Origin: Micromussa lordhowensis
Lineage: Eukaryota; Cnidaria; Anthozoa; Scleractinia; Lobophylliidae
Assembly: GCA_964020085.1 (NCBI GenBank)
Contig: OZ026597.1
Span: 7,382,310-7,446,309, forward strand
DNA: 64,000 nt
Direction: 5' to 3'
In this document: positions 34,996-48,836 of the stretch, in pieces
Layout: each line of letters opens with the position of its first letter
Position numbering within the stretch: position 1 is the stretch's first letter
Program-made: the position numbers and the translations under genes
Notes under the pieces: generated by a model
Told to the model about the DNA's origin: nothing
The model's input: the letters and a program-made list of their open reading frames with translations, nothing else
The model's database searches: none

Positions 34996-35228
34996 TTAAA
35001 GGACCCTAGTCAGCCTCCGCCATTTTCGATGACATCGAAATTATTGATATAGCACGGGGAAGCAAATCCTTATTGTTTTACTGTAAGCTGTGTTCCAGAA
35101 GGTATGTTTAATTATCTCGAGTAGTTCTACAGTGATTTTCTTCGTTTCGACAGGCTCCGAATAAAGTATAATAGCCAAATTCTCGCATGTAAACAAAAAC
35201 AAAGGTGTGGCTGCCTAGGGCCCTTTAA
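34996..35228. mobile_element. TTAA-flanked MITE, 233 bp
   Basis: Ends ttaaaggaccctag and ctagggccctttaa are inverted repeats (13 of 14). The paralogous site in copy 2 (near 36365) has one TTAA and no element, so this is an insertion with TTAA duplication. Confidence 0.8.
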
Positions 35229-38200
35229 GACAAGTTTATTACACTGACTGAAAAAAGAGAGTTGATACCATTCATTCCAATATCTGTGTATTCTGTGCTC
35301 GCATAATTAAAAGAGGTTTTCATGGAGGAACGAGATCTTTAGGAACAGTATGGGCCTCTATCACCTAAGTGCTGTTTAAGTCTTATCATGTACAAGAGTC
35401 GAAACTACAAACATGGCGGCGAAGGGCAACATTCTAACAGAATACGACGGAAAGCCCTGATCTCATCCCTTTTTGGTCAAAGAACGTCGAAAAATCAGCA
35501 ACAATTTCATTACACTTAATGACATCTGAACTCACATGAAGTAAGTTTAGTTCTTGTTCATTATGGCATATAATGATTCTTCATCGTTACTTATTCAAGT
35601 TACGTAAGCATCGTTTCGCTTCCTTGCTTATTAACTTGACGTATTCAAAAATAACAAACAATCTAGAGTGTTCTGAGCAATGTTTTTCTGGGAGATACAG
35701 AGAAGAAGAATGAGCTCTATCGAGGCTCTTGTAGTTAAGGTGCTTGAATATTGAGACCGTTTATTTTCGATTACAGATATTGAACACTCCGGCTACTCCC
35801 CAGCGTCAAAGATTAGCTCCTTCCCTCATCTTCCTGACATGTTCCCGAGACACTACTCAAATTAAGACAGGAAACGTAAAGTACGACAAGAGAATTGTCA
35901 TGTTTTTACGTGAACACGACTAAGAATCATCTATGAAATGACTCCACGATATTTTGTAAATATATTTATAAATGGAAAAAATAAAAACAAACAGATAAAC
36001 AACCCACGGTACCTCAACCGCAAGGAGGAATAAGTCACACACCGTGAAATAGCTCGTTTTATCGTGACCATTACGTCACCGAAAGCGGAAAAAACTGCTG
36101 GCGTTGCAAGTGTCTTTCACAATGAAGTGCGGCAAAGCGTAAACAACACAAACATTTCAGGTTGAGATGAGTTTTTCTTGGCGATACGAACAACAGGAAT
36201 TCAAAACGGTGCAGGCTATGAAATAAACGTTTTGGTTGGTACTTTATTAGTTGTCTGCTAAAGAAAAACGATGAAATAACGCAAAGGGAATTTATTTCAA
36301 GAATGACGCGCAGATTCTAAATCAGTGTTGTAAAGGCGACACGTCATGGCCTTTGACTTTGGCTTAAAAAAAGACAATTTTATTACACTGACTGAAAAAA
36401 GAGAGTTGACAACATTCATTCCAATATCTGTGCATTCTCTGCTCGCATAATTAAAAGAGGTTTTCATGAAGGAACAGATCATTAGGAACAGCATGGGCCT
36501 CCATCACCTAACTGCTGTTAACCAAGACAGATAGTTTTATACAAGAGTCGAAACTGCAAGCATGGCGGCGAAGAACAATAACAAAATACGACAGAGAGCC
36601 CAGGCGTTCATCAAAAAATGTCATTGATTAGAAAAGATTCAACCTTAACGTACACGATTACTGAACAAACTGGGTTATTCCACAACATATAGTGAAAACC
36701 GACCCCTTCCTCCTAATCTGACTGCCGTGTTGTAAGTCCACGTCGCCGTTCAAAAATGGAAAGTTGAGGTTGGCGCACTGATAAAAGTTAACCCCATTGA
36801 ATGTAAAATGAAAATGGCTTTCGAATAGCGATTGCTCATGGGTACTCAATACGTTCGGATGCATTGCCTGTAAACAATATTGTCAGTCTGCTCAAGTGAA
36901 ACTTAATCTATTTTAAGAAGTTTACTGATCACATTTATCAAGAAAGCAAACAAATACATTGAAAACAATAGAAAGAGAACGGTTTGTCAGCTCTTTTGTC
37001 ACTGTTGCTTCACTGAATTGTATTCCATTCTAAGAACTGAAAACGATATATTCATCTGAAACATTTTTATAATTAAGACTGAAACTATTCCCACATTCCT
37101 ACAAGTATTTAACAATGACGAAGTAAAAACCTTTCTTAAGATCGTTTGTCTCAAAAGGTTCGAAATCTTTATCAACAAGCTGGGTAGGAAAGGTACGAGG
37201 TCAACCGTGACTTCACGTCAATCACACCACTGCAGCTAATCAGGCGTTGAACAAGGGAACCTATTCAACTGTGTTGCAAAGATGTTTCTCGCGAGAAGAA
37301 AACTCGTTTGCCATGTTTCTGTCTTGGACAATGCAATATGTGCATCAGCGGCTTATATCATTTGGTGCATCAGCCAAATCTGACAAAATGAGACGAAACA
37401 GTTACATGTGAGTTTGATATCTATGTTATGTGGCATGTGATTTGAAACACAGTTCTAATTTCTCTACAAGGTCGCTATTGCCAAGTAGATATTATACAAC
37501 TAGAGCTTTCGAAATGTCACTTTAAGAATAAAAGCTTACTTTTGTATTGGCTCACTTATCACTAAGCCTACGTTTAGTCGCACCCATTCCCCGAGAGTTT
37601 GTACTCGCCCGGAGAGGGGAGGAGTGGTACAATTTCTACTTACCTTCTGGTGAGGCAGTAATGTCAGTAATCATATATGACGTCCTTTGGACAATTGAAT
37701 ATAATTAAATTTTTTATTCGCCTGTATTACTATATGTCGTCCGTGTTTATATTTTTACCTCTGCATGTCTCAGTACTGAAAATGACAGTCGGTCATGATA
37801 ACATTGTCCGACCAAATTTCAGACCGACAAATTTTGCATTAGTAACTTAAATCTTGTCAGTTATATCTAGACCACATTTGCTTTGAAGACTATTACAAAT
37901 AGCAAATCACACGGATTAATGGTTTGTTTTGCTTTAATAGCCTCTCTGCGGCCTGGTGCGGTATTGAAATTTCTCGTTCATTGTTAGTGAACACTCGTGC
38001 AGGTAAATCCCGATAATTCACTCGCTGAGTGCGTTAAGTGCACAAAACGTTAACCGTGCATTCCTAAGCATACTTATTACTTCATATATGCCTATGGATT
38101 GAGTCATATTGTGTGTTATAAATGATAACTAATAGAGATCTGCAGGGAGGTGTCCTGCAACGTAAGAAAAATCACTTCAGTGGCTTTTGCAGTTTTGTGA

Positions 38201-39599
38201 TGAATTAGAACATTTTTCCTTCACGTCACCGCATTTTTAGTTTAATCCACCAATTATTTACGCTTCCTCTGATCTCAACCCTTTTTGTGTCGAAGAACGT
38301 CGAAAAATCGGTAAAAATTTGAAGAAAGTTAAAACGACATCTGAACACTATTAGCTAATACTAGCTTCACGTGCTTCCTTGTCATCTGGACGTTTCCAAA
38401 ACTAACAAACAATCTAGAGAGTGTTTGAGCAGTGTTTTGAGACGGCTAAAACTTCCATAATGATTATAAACTGGAAGATTTAGAGGGGAAGGCTCTTGTG
38501 GTTAAGCTAGTTGTATATTGAAACAGTTTATTTTCGATTAAAGATATTGAGTACTTCTGCTGACTAGCTGCTTCCCTCATCTTCCTGACATGCTCCCGGG
38601 ATATTACTCAATTTTGGCAAGGAACGTCGCGGATGACAGGAAAATTGTCATGTTTTTCCATAACACGACTAGATAACATCTCTGAAATGACTCCACGCTG
38701 GCGCCTTTGTTAGTTTCCCATGGTACCTCAACCGGCAAAGAGGAATAAGTCACACCGTGAAATAGTTGGTGACCCGCACAGTTATCATGACCATTACGTC
38801 ACCCAAAGCGGAAAAAACTTCTAGCGTTGCAAGTGTCTTTTACAATGAAGTGCGGCAAAGCGTAAACAACGCTGAAGATGAGTTATTCTTTACGCATGAA
38901 ATAACACAAGCAGAATTTTAGCTTAGAATGTGGGATGGACAGTTTCTTAATCATTATTTTCAAGTCATTTTTTCATGCCAGAGCCTTTGACTCTTGTTTA
39001 CCACAATCACGGCATCTTAGTAAGTTTAACGCATTGCCATTTTTGTCAGCCTGCTCATTTGAAATGTATTCTATTTTAAGAAGTTTGCTGGTCACATTTA
39101 TTAAGAAAGCAAACAAACACGTTGAAAACAATAAAAAGAGAACAGTTTCAGTGCAGCTCTTTTGTCTCCGTTGTTTCGTTGTATTGTATTGCCTTTCTTT
39201 TAATGTATCGAGAATTGATAACGATAACTTCATATGAAACATTTTTATAATTCCAAAAGGTTAAAGTAAAACTGTCTTCGATTGTAGGTCCACACAGTAC
39301 AGTATTAAATAATGAAGTAAAAATCTTCTTTGAGATCATCTCTCTCGAAATGTTCTCGTGTAAATCGTTATCAGCAAGCTGGGCAGGAGAGGTACAAATC
39401 AGAGTTTTTTAGCTTGAAAGCCAAGCGTGACATCAATTACCCCTACTGAAGCCAATCAGGCGTTGAACCCATTCAATTGCTGTTACAAAAAATATTTTAG
39501 AACCCCTTTATAATGTTTCTGACTTGGATAGTACGATATGATATGTGTATCAGCGGCTCATACCATTTGATGGATCAGACAAATCTGACTCGACTTATA

Positions 39600-42500
39600 A
39601 TCACCATTCTGTACGACATTTACGGGTTCAGAAATATCAATTGACGTCATCGTGGAAAAAGAAACATTCAAATAAACCATTGCAATCTAATGTAAACCGT
39701 GGAAACTTTAAAAAGTATTACGTTCTTAAAGAAGACTGGAAAATCTGTGCTTGAAATCTGTGCTGAGTGAATTTGATCAATTTTTGGTTTTCGCCTGATG
39801 ATGAAGAGCACAAGATGCGTGCTACCCTGCAATTAGAATAATTATCTTTGGCAATGCGGAACTTGGCGGGAATTATGCTTTCAATTGAAAACGAATTAAA
39901 CGAACAAAAACAAAAGAGGTCATATTGGTTCTTCAAATAAACTGAAAACGTGCCGCTTTGAGGCAAAGGGCGAAATATTGCCATCTTAACTGTCAACAAA
40001 TGCATCATTTGTGAAAGAATAAGTTTCTGACCTGGACTCCTATATTAAACTCCTGAGTGTTGTTGTTACTTGAACCGACTTCGAAAAAGAAGGCACCAGT
40101 GGTTCTCTTTCCAACGAAACTGAAACAAAACCGATTGTGGGCAGACGACATTCGTAGATATTGCATCTCTGTTGACCAATTTGTTCAGCTCTGCTAGCAT
40201 AGTTTTCATCTTTTGGAACTGAGTAGAAAATATTACGCAATGAAGGTTACTCGAAATTAGTACAAAAACTGGCGCGAAAAATGGACAGAATTTTCCCTTG
40301 GAAAACTGAGATCGAGGGAGTCAAGGATTTCTAACATCTTATTTGATTTTAAAACGGGAAACAAGTCAAACATATTTCGGTATTTCATCAATAGAGTTTC
40401 AGCAATCCTGAAGATTTAGAAATGCATGATTACTGTTTGCTTGAGTAACTTAATTTTTTTTGTCTTTCAGCAAACTTGAAAAAAATAAATTGTCGCGGAA
40501 AGGTTTTGCTAAATCCGGTATTAACCCCCGAGATACTCCCCTCAGCAGTTGTAAACTTGCCAGGAAAATATATAGTTCCTTCTTTGCGGATATTGTACAC
40601 TTCCGAAGCTATTACCTTCTGTAGAAACATTCCTGTTTAGAAACCAAAATATGAAATACCAAGCATGTAATGTTTGACTGAAACGACGTGATATATTTAC
40701 TCAAATCACGTCAATTAAAGCGAGAGTTTGCTTTGCCATCAAAGTATTTTATGCAACGCGTTTTAACTGAAGTAACGGCACATCGAAGAGGATGGCAAGG
40801 TAAGGATGTTGCATTGGTATAGAATGCTTTGCCAAGAGAACGTAGCGCAGAAAAGTCATTCCGTTTAAGAATTATAATGTTTTGGGTTGATAGCTTGATT
40901 CAGAAATAATTTTGGCTTATTAATTCAACGAAACAGGAAAAAAGCTTGAAAGCAGCTGGGGGTAAATGATGCGTGAAGAGCTGAACACAATGGCACACGA
41001 TATTAAATTGTCTTTCACAAACAAAAGCGCTCATCCATTGATAAAACTTCTAAGGATCGAAACGTGTTAAGACAAAGCCCTTAAAATGGAAACCCGGTTG
41101 CATTAAGCCTACAGGCTAGCAAGACGAAAACTGATTTCGACTAAAACTTGAACACTTTCCTTGAAAATATATTTCATACCATCGAAACCGACACCGAAGA
41201 AGTCCAAAGAACTTGCGTTTTTCCCAATATAACAACTGTTTCAAATTATCCAGCCCGCATGAAAGTTCGTTAATTAATCTCAGAGATGTTTTTTCCCTCT
41301 TATTGTCTATATCGTATTGATAAAGAGCTTTGTTCTTTCAACCGTGATCAGTCCATTATATAACGAGTGGCACATGATCATTTGTTTTCGAAACCGCCAA
41401 CCAGTTTTGACATCATAATAGCTTGTGTTCGTGTGACGCACGTCAGTAGTAGAGCCGAGCAGCCTACCGGTGCGGCAACGTTTTTACTCCAAGCTCTCAC
41501 AAATCAAGTGAAAAAAATCAAACTATCAGCATTATTGAAGTGCAACTGGCAAAATTTGAAGATTCCTAAAGAGGACAGAGCAATCCATAGAAAGTGGCTT
41601 AACTGAGGGATTAAATATGATGGTAGGTTTTCGCGCCGAAACTGACATAATTTACGTTTCCGGCCATAACAAACTTCTCGTTTTACTTATTCGTAGACGG
41701 GATTAAATTAGTTTTCGTAGTGTAAGCGAAGTTCTTCACTGCATAGCCAAAGCTGATCCGATGGTCATTTTATCAAACGTTGCTTGCTTAAATAGCTGTT
41801 GTTTTGTGCTAATGATCTTTAGACTACCTGAAGCGTGTGGAATTTTTTCCTGTTTCGAACTTTTTTGATTTTTCGACCTAAGATCTTATGTTCTGTAGAC
41901 ACTTGTAGCAAAGGGTATAGGAATATTCATTCTAGCTCACAAGGCGCCAAATGGTGGTTTTATTCAATATCACAAGCGATGTTGGACAGACAGCGAGCGT
42001 AACGTGTTTATGACTGACTTCAGGAATTCACGCATGAGCGATTTCACTATTCATCAAACATGTGCAGGCAGTGGAGTGTAAAATTAATTACTTCCACGCC
42101 AAAACTAAGTAAATAAGTGTAGTTAACTTCGATTGTAGCCGTCGTGGTTACTTTTCGACAACTGCAGTTTTTATTGATTGACTACACTTGAATTATAGCA
42201 AGCTACCGTTACGTTTTTTTCCTACACTCAGACTATGCAGTTGTTTTGCATATTTTTGGAGCAGGAGCCCTGCAAGACTTTATCATATCTTTTACTGAGA
42301 CTTTATCATATCTTTTACTGAGACGAACATTTGCAACTTTATCAACTTGATAACCCAGAAAACGTTAACAATATCGCGAAAAAGGATTAAGTAATTAGAG
42401 GGAGATTAAGTTTGAAAAAATGGACCTTTCCTTGATCGTTTAAGGAGTCACGTTTTTAACTTAATTTTCTTCGTAAATTTTAAATATTTAAATAACCTCA

Positions 42501-44250
42501 GCGTTGAAGTAAGTTATATTTTTTTAATCCTTTTTCTTTTGTTTTCAAGTCTCATTTTACATGTATGCATATTCTATTATTTATAGTAATAATAGATTTC
42601 CTATTTATATAGTGATATATATATATATCGACAATTTTTTTTTTAATTTGGTTTTATTTGGTGTGGTTTTTTATTTGGTAAATCAAAAACAAATGTTTTA
42701 CTCTTTAAAGTGATCAAAAAACCTAGAAGAAACTCTTTGGGAAAGAACAAAGACACTGAATAGAAAACTAGCTTTATGGAGGTTTTTCAGGTTTTTCAGT
42801 ATTGCAGTTTTATGTTGCTTGGAAACCAATGTAAATACCGGTATATAAGCACATGGATAAATGACTCATTGCCGAGTAATTTTCTTGACATAACTGATCA
42901 ATATGTCGGATAATGAACTCCAATATTAGAAATATATAATATAAGTAGGTTCCATTTGTTACACTTTTTAGATCTAAAGCACTTCTGATGTTTAACATAT
43001 TGCGTGTTGTTAAAGTTGTGATATTGTTATATAACACTGACTGTAAAGCGCGTTTCCTTCTGTCTCGTTCAAGTGCACATTTTTTATTTATTTATTTTTA
43101 TTTTTTTTTTGGTCTGAACTATTTTTAACTTTGAAGGAGAATTAATTCATGTCGTCCTTTGTTTACAAACTTATCATAAGTCATTGCTACCAACCTCAGT
43201 GACCTGTAGATATTTTGAGTGCAGGTTTCTTGGCTTATCTTTTGGCACGATATTAACAACTTCTAAGAAGATATAAATCGAGATTTGTTGCACTCAACTG
43301 AGATTCTCCGCACTTTTTAGTTTAATTGCTTTTTTGATGTGCAACTCTTAGCTTAAGGTACAAAGTTCATCAATTATACTTCTGTTTGACCCTTAAATAC
43401 AACTCTACAAATTTCACAGTTTGAAAGGACTTTTATGTCGTTCTGAAACTACATATGTTGCGTTTACCATCTTTACATCTTTATCATAGTTTCAGACACT
43501 CACTTGAGGCAATTCATGATATTACAACACTTTTGTAGTCAAATATTTAGGGACTTAATCGCAATGAACTTTTAAATATATTGATACGACATATAAAAGC
43601 GGTTTCACTGTAACAACAAAAATAATACATTTAATTGAGGCACATCTATATTATTGTTATTAACAAAATACAGTTCCTTTTTTGTCTCAAACAAAAATAT
43701 CAGATAGATAAATTCAGCCCAGGCACGTAGACTGAGTGAAGGTGTTGTTCTTTGGCAAACATCGCGGGGTTTCATCTCTGCTTAGCAATATTGACCTTGA
43801 TGCGATTGTGCTTTAGGATTTACATTTTATCCCATTTAACCTAATTGTTAGGGTTAAAATGGGCATATTTATTAACGACTTTGTTTATAAATAGACTTAC
43901 AATCAATTAACAATGTATCGTTTGTCGTGTTACCTGCGTCAAGGCATTGATTTAAACTGCACAGCGCAAAAAATAGTAAGTTCACATAAGTAGCTATTGC
44001 TGGCCTGGATTTTAAACTTCGCCTTCTGTTTATTAAGTTGCCATGGCAAGTTGTCGGCGAATTAAAAGTCTGATTTAAAACAAAGTCACAACATGACAAC
44101 AAGTATTGTACTCTGAGGATCGACATTGCTCACAAACATAATTGAAGCAAAATTGTCATTTCTTTGCGAGGATCTTAATGACATCACCAAAATAGCTAAG
44201 GCCGGAAAGCTTAGAACTGTTATAAGAGGTGAAAAGAGATTTTCTACAAA
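39600..44250. other. Spacer before gene D
   Basis: AT-rich, with no gene I can support. Small open frames (for example 41367-41606) show no recognisable family. Contains a 24-bp tandem duplication at 42278-42323 and a TATA microsatellite at about 42615. Confidence 0.5.
42278..42323. repeat. Perfect tandem duplication of about 24 bp
   Basis: The segment actttatcatatcttttact is repeated back to back. Confidence 0.85.
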
Positions 44251-44253
44251 GTG

Positions 44254-44256
44254 ATG
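44254..44256 (+). CDS. Gene D, candidate initiator exon (ATG only)
   Basis: ATG immediately followed by gtaagttg, phase 0. Exon 2 begins gcg after tgcag and lacks a conserved in-frame ATG after the acceptor, so an upstream ATG is needed; TATAAGAG lies at about 44220. Speculative. Confidence 0.3.
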
Positions 44257-47200
44257 GTAAGTTGTATTTAGTCTTACTGTATATTGTGCATAAAAAGTAC
44301 AATTTGTGGAGTCTTGAATCCCGTGATGTCTTTTCTGAGCAAAAATAAGAGCAATTACTTGGGCGAGAAGAGCCCTGTTACCTTTATAAATTCAGTATCT
44401 GATTAAAGCCATTTTTCACAGAACTATTTCTGATATTTTGGAAGACGATCTATGGATTAGATAACAACGAAAATATAGATTACGTACCGAAGGTAGCAAA
44501 AGTGTTTTGTGAAGCGATAAAATGAAACGATAAAAGAATTTTCAAAACGTCTGTAGAACTTTTTCGACCCACTTCAAATGTTTTTATCTGACTAGGAAAC
44601 GTCAATAAATATTTTTGTAGACGAATAGATTACAAAGGCAAGGCTAATATACACATAATAATAGTTTTCATATACCACACTGGATCTATCCAATATCACA
44701 TATAAGCAATTTAATTTTTTCACTTTGTTAGACGTTACGTCAGTGGTGACGTCAGTGAAGTCGTTGCCGACTGAAAATAATCCGGCCGAATTTACCACAA
44801 TGCATTAGAATACTTTCATGAGAAAAAAACCCTTAACGTAAAGTGTATCTGTTGATAATTACAACAAGGCCAAGAAAAGTGACTTTTTTCGGTCATTTAC
44901 TTCAGTTAACGAGAATACAATTTCCACTTGAAAACTATAACATCCATTGAAAACCAAACTGATCAGTGGACAAGTAAATTATTAGAATTAACTTATCTCC
45001 TAGTTATTGACACTTATGGCCCTCCTGTAAACATAAGCTGATACATACACTGTTTTTTCTTCCGATATTTATTAAAACCAACCAACAAACTTTGCTGCTC
45101 ATAGTTTTGACACTTATCACTTAGTTTAATATATCTTTTAGCCAAAAAAAACTCGTCACGTTTTCTAGTTTTTGCTGTCCTTGACGCTCGAGTACTCGAG
45201 AAATCAGGAGAAATCAACTTTGCTTCTTACGACATTTTTGAGAAAACTATTACTTATATGAAAGCACTGAATATAAAAGTCACCTAGAACAAAGGGGGCA
45301 ACCAATACTGGATCTCTATATAGGTTCTCTGTCGTCATAAATCTATTTCTGTATTTTGTGACCTTTGTATAACAAAGTTGCTTTTCATCTTTTATTACTC
45401 CGGCTTACGTAACTGTGTTAATAAATAATATCTTCGATTCGAGAAGAGATTCACAATGTGTTCGTCTGCAGAAGTGACTGTGAAGTCACTAAAATAACGC
45501 CAAATAACGCCAGTAACGTTAAACATTTCCAAAATAACGTGTTTTGTTTTGCAATGCAGGCGTCAACTGTTGAAAAGGCGGCGTATTTAAGACCACAGTT
45601 CAACCCGATTAAGACAAAGCAGCAGAAGGAACAAGCAGTGAAGCCCAGTTTTTTTAAGTTTACCGAGAAAGACTTGTATGATTACTTGCATCAGAAGAAT
45701 GGAAAAGTTGAGACGATTAATCTTGAAGAATCCAGGAATAGGAAACTGGAAGAGAATGGTGCGGGGACGGACAAACAGTCTTCCTGTAAGTTAATCTGTC
45801 TTTGTTCTAAAGTTTTCTTTTTTGTTTGTTTGTTTGTTTTACTTGAGATTAGTGTGATATGCAAAGAGAAACTATTTAAGGTAACTTCATTTCAAAGCGG
45901 GAAGTTGTCTGTTTTAGCCAAGAAGCGCTTAATAGAAACCGAGATTTCCGAGATTAACTCGAAAGCAAAACGGAGCATCTTGAAGTAGTAAGATCACCAC
46001 GCAAGAACGTTTCATCTGCATTGCTTATAACAGTTTATGTACTGGTCAAATGTCCATAAATTTGAAGAGATGTCACTCGTATGTTAACCATGTAATGGAT
46101 AGGAACGACGGTCTAGATTTGAAAGTAGAGCCTGCTTCAGTCGCCAGTCAGTTGTTAGCAAGGGTAGCAAGGAAGATGTACAAGTTTACTGGAATTTCAG
46201 TCAGGCCACTTGTTGAAACTCCATGCAAACTATATCATGACATACAGATGGAAAATAGAACTCATTGCATGTTTTGCCTTCAGTTTGCAGAACATGTAAC
46301 AAGGTATACAACATACGCTGTCCAATTCACTCATCCCACGACACACCTGACCTTAGCTACCCAGGGGACTGGGACAGCTATGCCATGAAGTCATTCCCTG
46401 ATGTGGTGCAGTTGTGTAAATCCAGCATTCCAGGCAAGAAGTATGGTGTAGCTGCCAAACAACACATACCTGTGGGTACATGGATTGGCCCTTACGAGGG
46501 AAAGCGAATTAATCCAGATGAAATCAACCCAAGCATGGACTCCTCGTACTTGTGGGAGGTATGAGTCCAAAACAACAATTATTTGTTTGTTTAACTGAGT
46601 TGAGTGAAGTGTTGCTAGAGTGACTTGACTAAACTCCATCTCCCGACCCCGTCTAGTAGTGTGGCTTGTTTACATCTGACAAACTAGACTAATGCTTTTG
46701 TGAAATCATTATCTATCGAGTTTATTTCCTTGATACTCCAAATTAGTGCCTATTCTTCTTCACCAATATTCTCGTGCAATAGATATCAAGCTGATTTCTA
46801 AGTCCTGTTTTGAGTGATATTTCGTTTTACAGCTAAGCTAGTTGCAAAGGCCGACTAACCGATTACAACAATGTATCAGTTTTAACCTACACAATTACTG
46901 TTTTTACAAAAGAGAATTAATTATTATCCTCGTCCTCTTTAATCTCAGATTTACAAAGATGACCGGCTTTTGTACTATCTTGATGCGACAGACGAGGCCA
47001 CCTCAAGCTGGATGCGGTTCATAAAATGTGCTCGTCACAGAAACGAGCAAAACCTGTTTGCTTTCCAATACTGTGGCAACATTTACTACCGAGCCTTCAG
47101 AGAAATTCCCATAGGGACCGAATTACTGGTGTGGTATGAAGATCTTTACCCTCAGTACTTTGGCATTCCGTTAAGCATTCACGACTTGAATTCAGTGGGT

Positions 47201-48491
47201 GAGTCTACGTTTACTTTCGTTGTTATGTGTTATATTGCCCGGTCTTTATTTATGTTCAACAAAATGAAAACTGTTGCGTAGGGACGATTTCAGAGATTTT
47301 AGAGATGTCAAAGATTTAAAAGTGGGCCAAAGACGGCGCGAAAAGGTTACCTGTTTGGCAATCTGGTAGCAACTAAGTTTCGCAACATGATAGTTCTGCA
47401 ATGTTAAAACTGTGATTTATTGCAACAACATTTATAGTTACTTATGGAATTTGAGGAGCTGGTACATTAGGAAAACGTCCAGGCTGTTTACATTTTACCA
47501 TACATTTCTGACTGGACGTGAAGAAGGGTGTATTATTGACTACTTCTTCCCTTGCCATTCGGTTTAATGATGACGATACACTTATGGAATGACATTCTAA
47601 AGCAGAACGTTTTGTTATAGATTTATTCGTTGTTAACATTACATTTTGACGATTTTTGTTTTGCAACTTTGACTCTTAACTTGACATCAATAGAGACGTT
47701 ACTTATTCCTCATACATTTTTTCGCCTCAGGTTCCAGGCCTTACCCAGTGATGGCGACACCTTATGCAGATAAACAGCAAGTCTCCCCCATTCCTCTTCC
47801 GACTTCTGTTGCTGTGAGACAAGCGTCTCCACAGTTGACTGGACCTAACCAGAGAACATCACCACGTGATTCGCCACAAGCAAGAACAGCGCAAACCTCC
47901 AGCGCTAAAGAAAGAGAACTCCAAGCAAACAAACAGATACAAAAGGAAAGCGTCAAACGAAAGCACGAAGAAAACGACCACAGCAACAACGTTAAGAAGG
48001 TGAAGCTGCACAGCACGCCAAAGACTGACGGTCCAAAAGAGATGCTACGGAAGTTAGAAGAGGCTCGCCTCAAGGACAAGAAAGATCTGCCATGTGAATG
48101 GCCTCGTGTAGCTGACGGAGAATTCATCTTGGAGAATGGTGAACCAAAGATATGGCATTGTGGTCAATGTGACAAATCGTTCGCTCAGCGCAGTCTGCTT
48201 CAAATGCACATCTGTTCCAGAAATCCAAATAGACCTTACCAATGCGGTCACTGCGCACAGGAGTTCGCGCATCCTAACGAGCTGCGCACGCATGCTGTCA
48301 TTCATTCTGGCAAAAAGCCATTCAAGTGTGGATTTTGCTCGCGAACCTTCGCCGGAGCCACGACTCTTAACAACCATGTCCGAACCCACACAGGAGAGAG
48401 GCCTTTCACGTGTAACAAGTGCTACAAAACCTTTTCACAAGCATCGCAACTCAGCAAGCATAAGAGATCCCTCTACGAATGCTTCTCTTGA
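44254..48491 (+). CDS. Gene D: PRDM6-like PR/SET zinc-finger regulator with zinc knuckle
   Basis: Exons 44254-44256, 45560-45785, 46284-46558, 46949-47198 and 47731-48491 join into 504 residues. Domains: motif [15 protein letters not shown] (about 34-48); zinc knuckle Cys78, Cys81, Cys89, His92 ([15 protein letters not shown], CxxC-x7-CxxH, the spacing of PRDM7/9/11 proteins); PR domain about 107-250 ([41 protein letters not shown]); Pro/Ser/Gln linker with a basic pair of clusters ([15 protein letters not shown], about 326-344) that could be a nuclear localisation signal; four fingers about 395-502. Vertebrate PRDM6 represses transcription together with histone methyl- and deacetylases; that is family knowledge. 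Compact introns and well-kept motifs make this the best template copy. The one-codon first exon is the weak point. Confidence 0.87.
45560..45785 (+). CDS. Gene D, N-terminal exon
   Basis: Acceptor tttgcaatgcag, phase 0; donor tcct followed by gtaagt, phase 1. Encodes the motif [17 protein letters not shown] after a basic, Gln/Lys-rich lead. The frame stays open into the intron, but the donor and the phase of the next exon fix the end. Confidence 0.75.
46284..46558 (+). CDS. Gene D, zinc knuckle and PR domain exon 1
   Basis: Acceptor ttgccttcag, phase 1; donor tgggag followed by gtatga, phase 0. Opens with the knuckle [15 protein letters not shown], then [30 protein letters not shown] and DSSYLWE. 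Confidence 0.9.
46949..47198 (+). CDS. Gene D, PR domain exon 2
   Basis: Acceptor tttaatctcag, phase 0; donor gtgg followed by gtgagt, phase 1. Encodes [40 protein letters not shown] and [19 protein letters not shown]. Confidence 0.92.
47731..48491 (+). CDS. Gene D, linker and zinc-finger exon
   Basis: Acceptor ttttcgcctcag, phase 1. A Pro/Ser/Gln linker with basic clusters leads to fingers CGQC (HxC type), CGHC, CGFC ([18 protein letters not shown]) and CNKC (closing HKRSLYEC). The stop falls two residues after the last Cys. Confidence 0.94.
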
Positions 48492-48836
48492 GATTTTTCT
48501 GTCGTGAGGACCCCAGGAACAATTGACATTAGCAAATATAAGATTGCGTGGAGTTATAAAAACGTACATGTCATGTTATAAAAAGAGACCCTTGAGTATT
48601 TTACAATAAGAAACACTTTGAGCAGTAACGTAACTCTAAGTGATTTGTGTGTCATCGTAATGTTTCCATATCTTTCATTGTGGCGTTTTAGTCGCACCAG
48701 ATTTAAAAAAAAAAAAACAGAAAACAACAGTTGGTTTTAAACCAGGTAAGCGATTCACAAGTGATATTTAGCTGTTTCATTATCGAGTTTTAAAAGATGG
48801 TTTGTTTTTTTTTCACGAATTTTTAACCTTAGCTGG

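Larger units (their letters stand above)
33400..39600. repeat. Diverged three-copy segmental repeat
   Basis: A block with taagtcacac, ccgtgaaatag, accattacgtca, aaagcggaaaaaact and aagtgcggcaaagcgtaaac occurs at about 34660, 36030 and 38745. Flanking blocks (cgagacactactcaa, gtgatgaattagaaca, caatctagag) recur in the same order. Spacings are about 1.37 and 2.71 kb. No coding frame is shared among the copies. Confidence 0.75.

Noticed and set aside
41367..41606. Possible THAP-like tail (IPKEDRAIHRKWLN)
   Set aside because: Only a short weak resemblance, no zinc ligands in the right places.
46050..46388. 112-codon open frame in gene D intron 2
   Set aside because: It overlaps the knuckle/PR exon in another frame and has no family resemblance.
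48054..48389. Antisense open frames over gene D fingers
   Set aside because: Shadow of the finger exon; the same happens opposite the finger exons of B, C and E.
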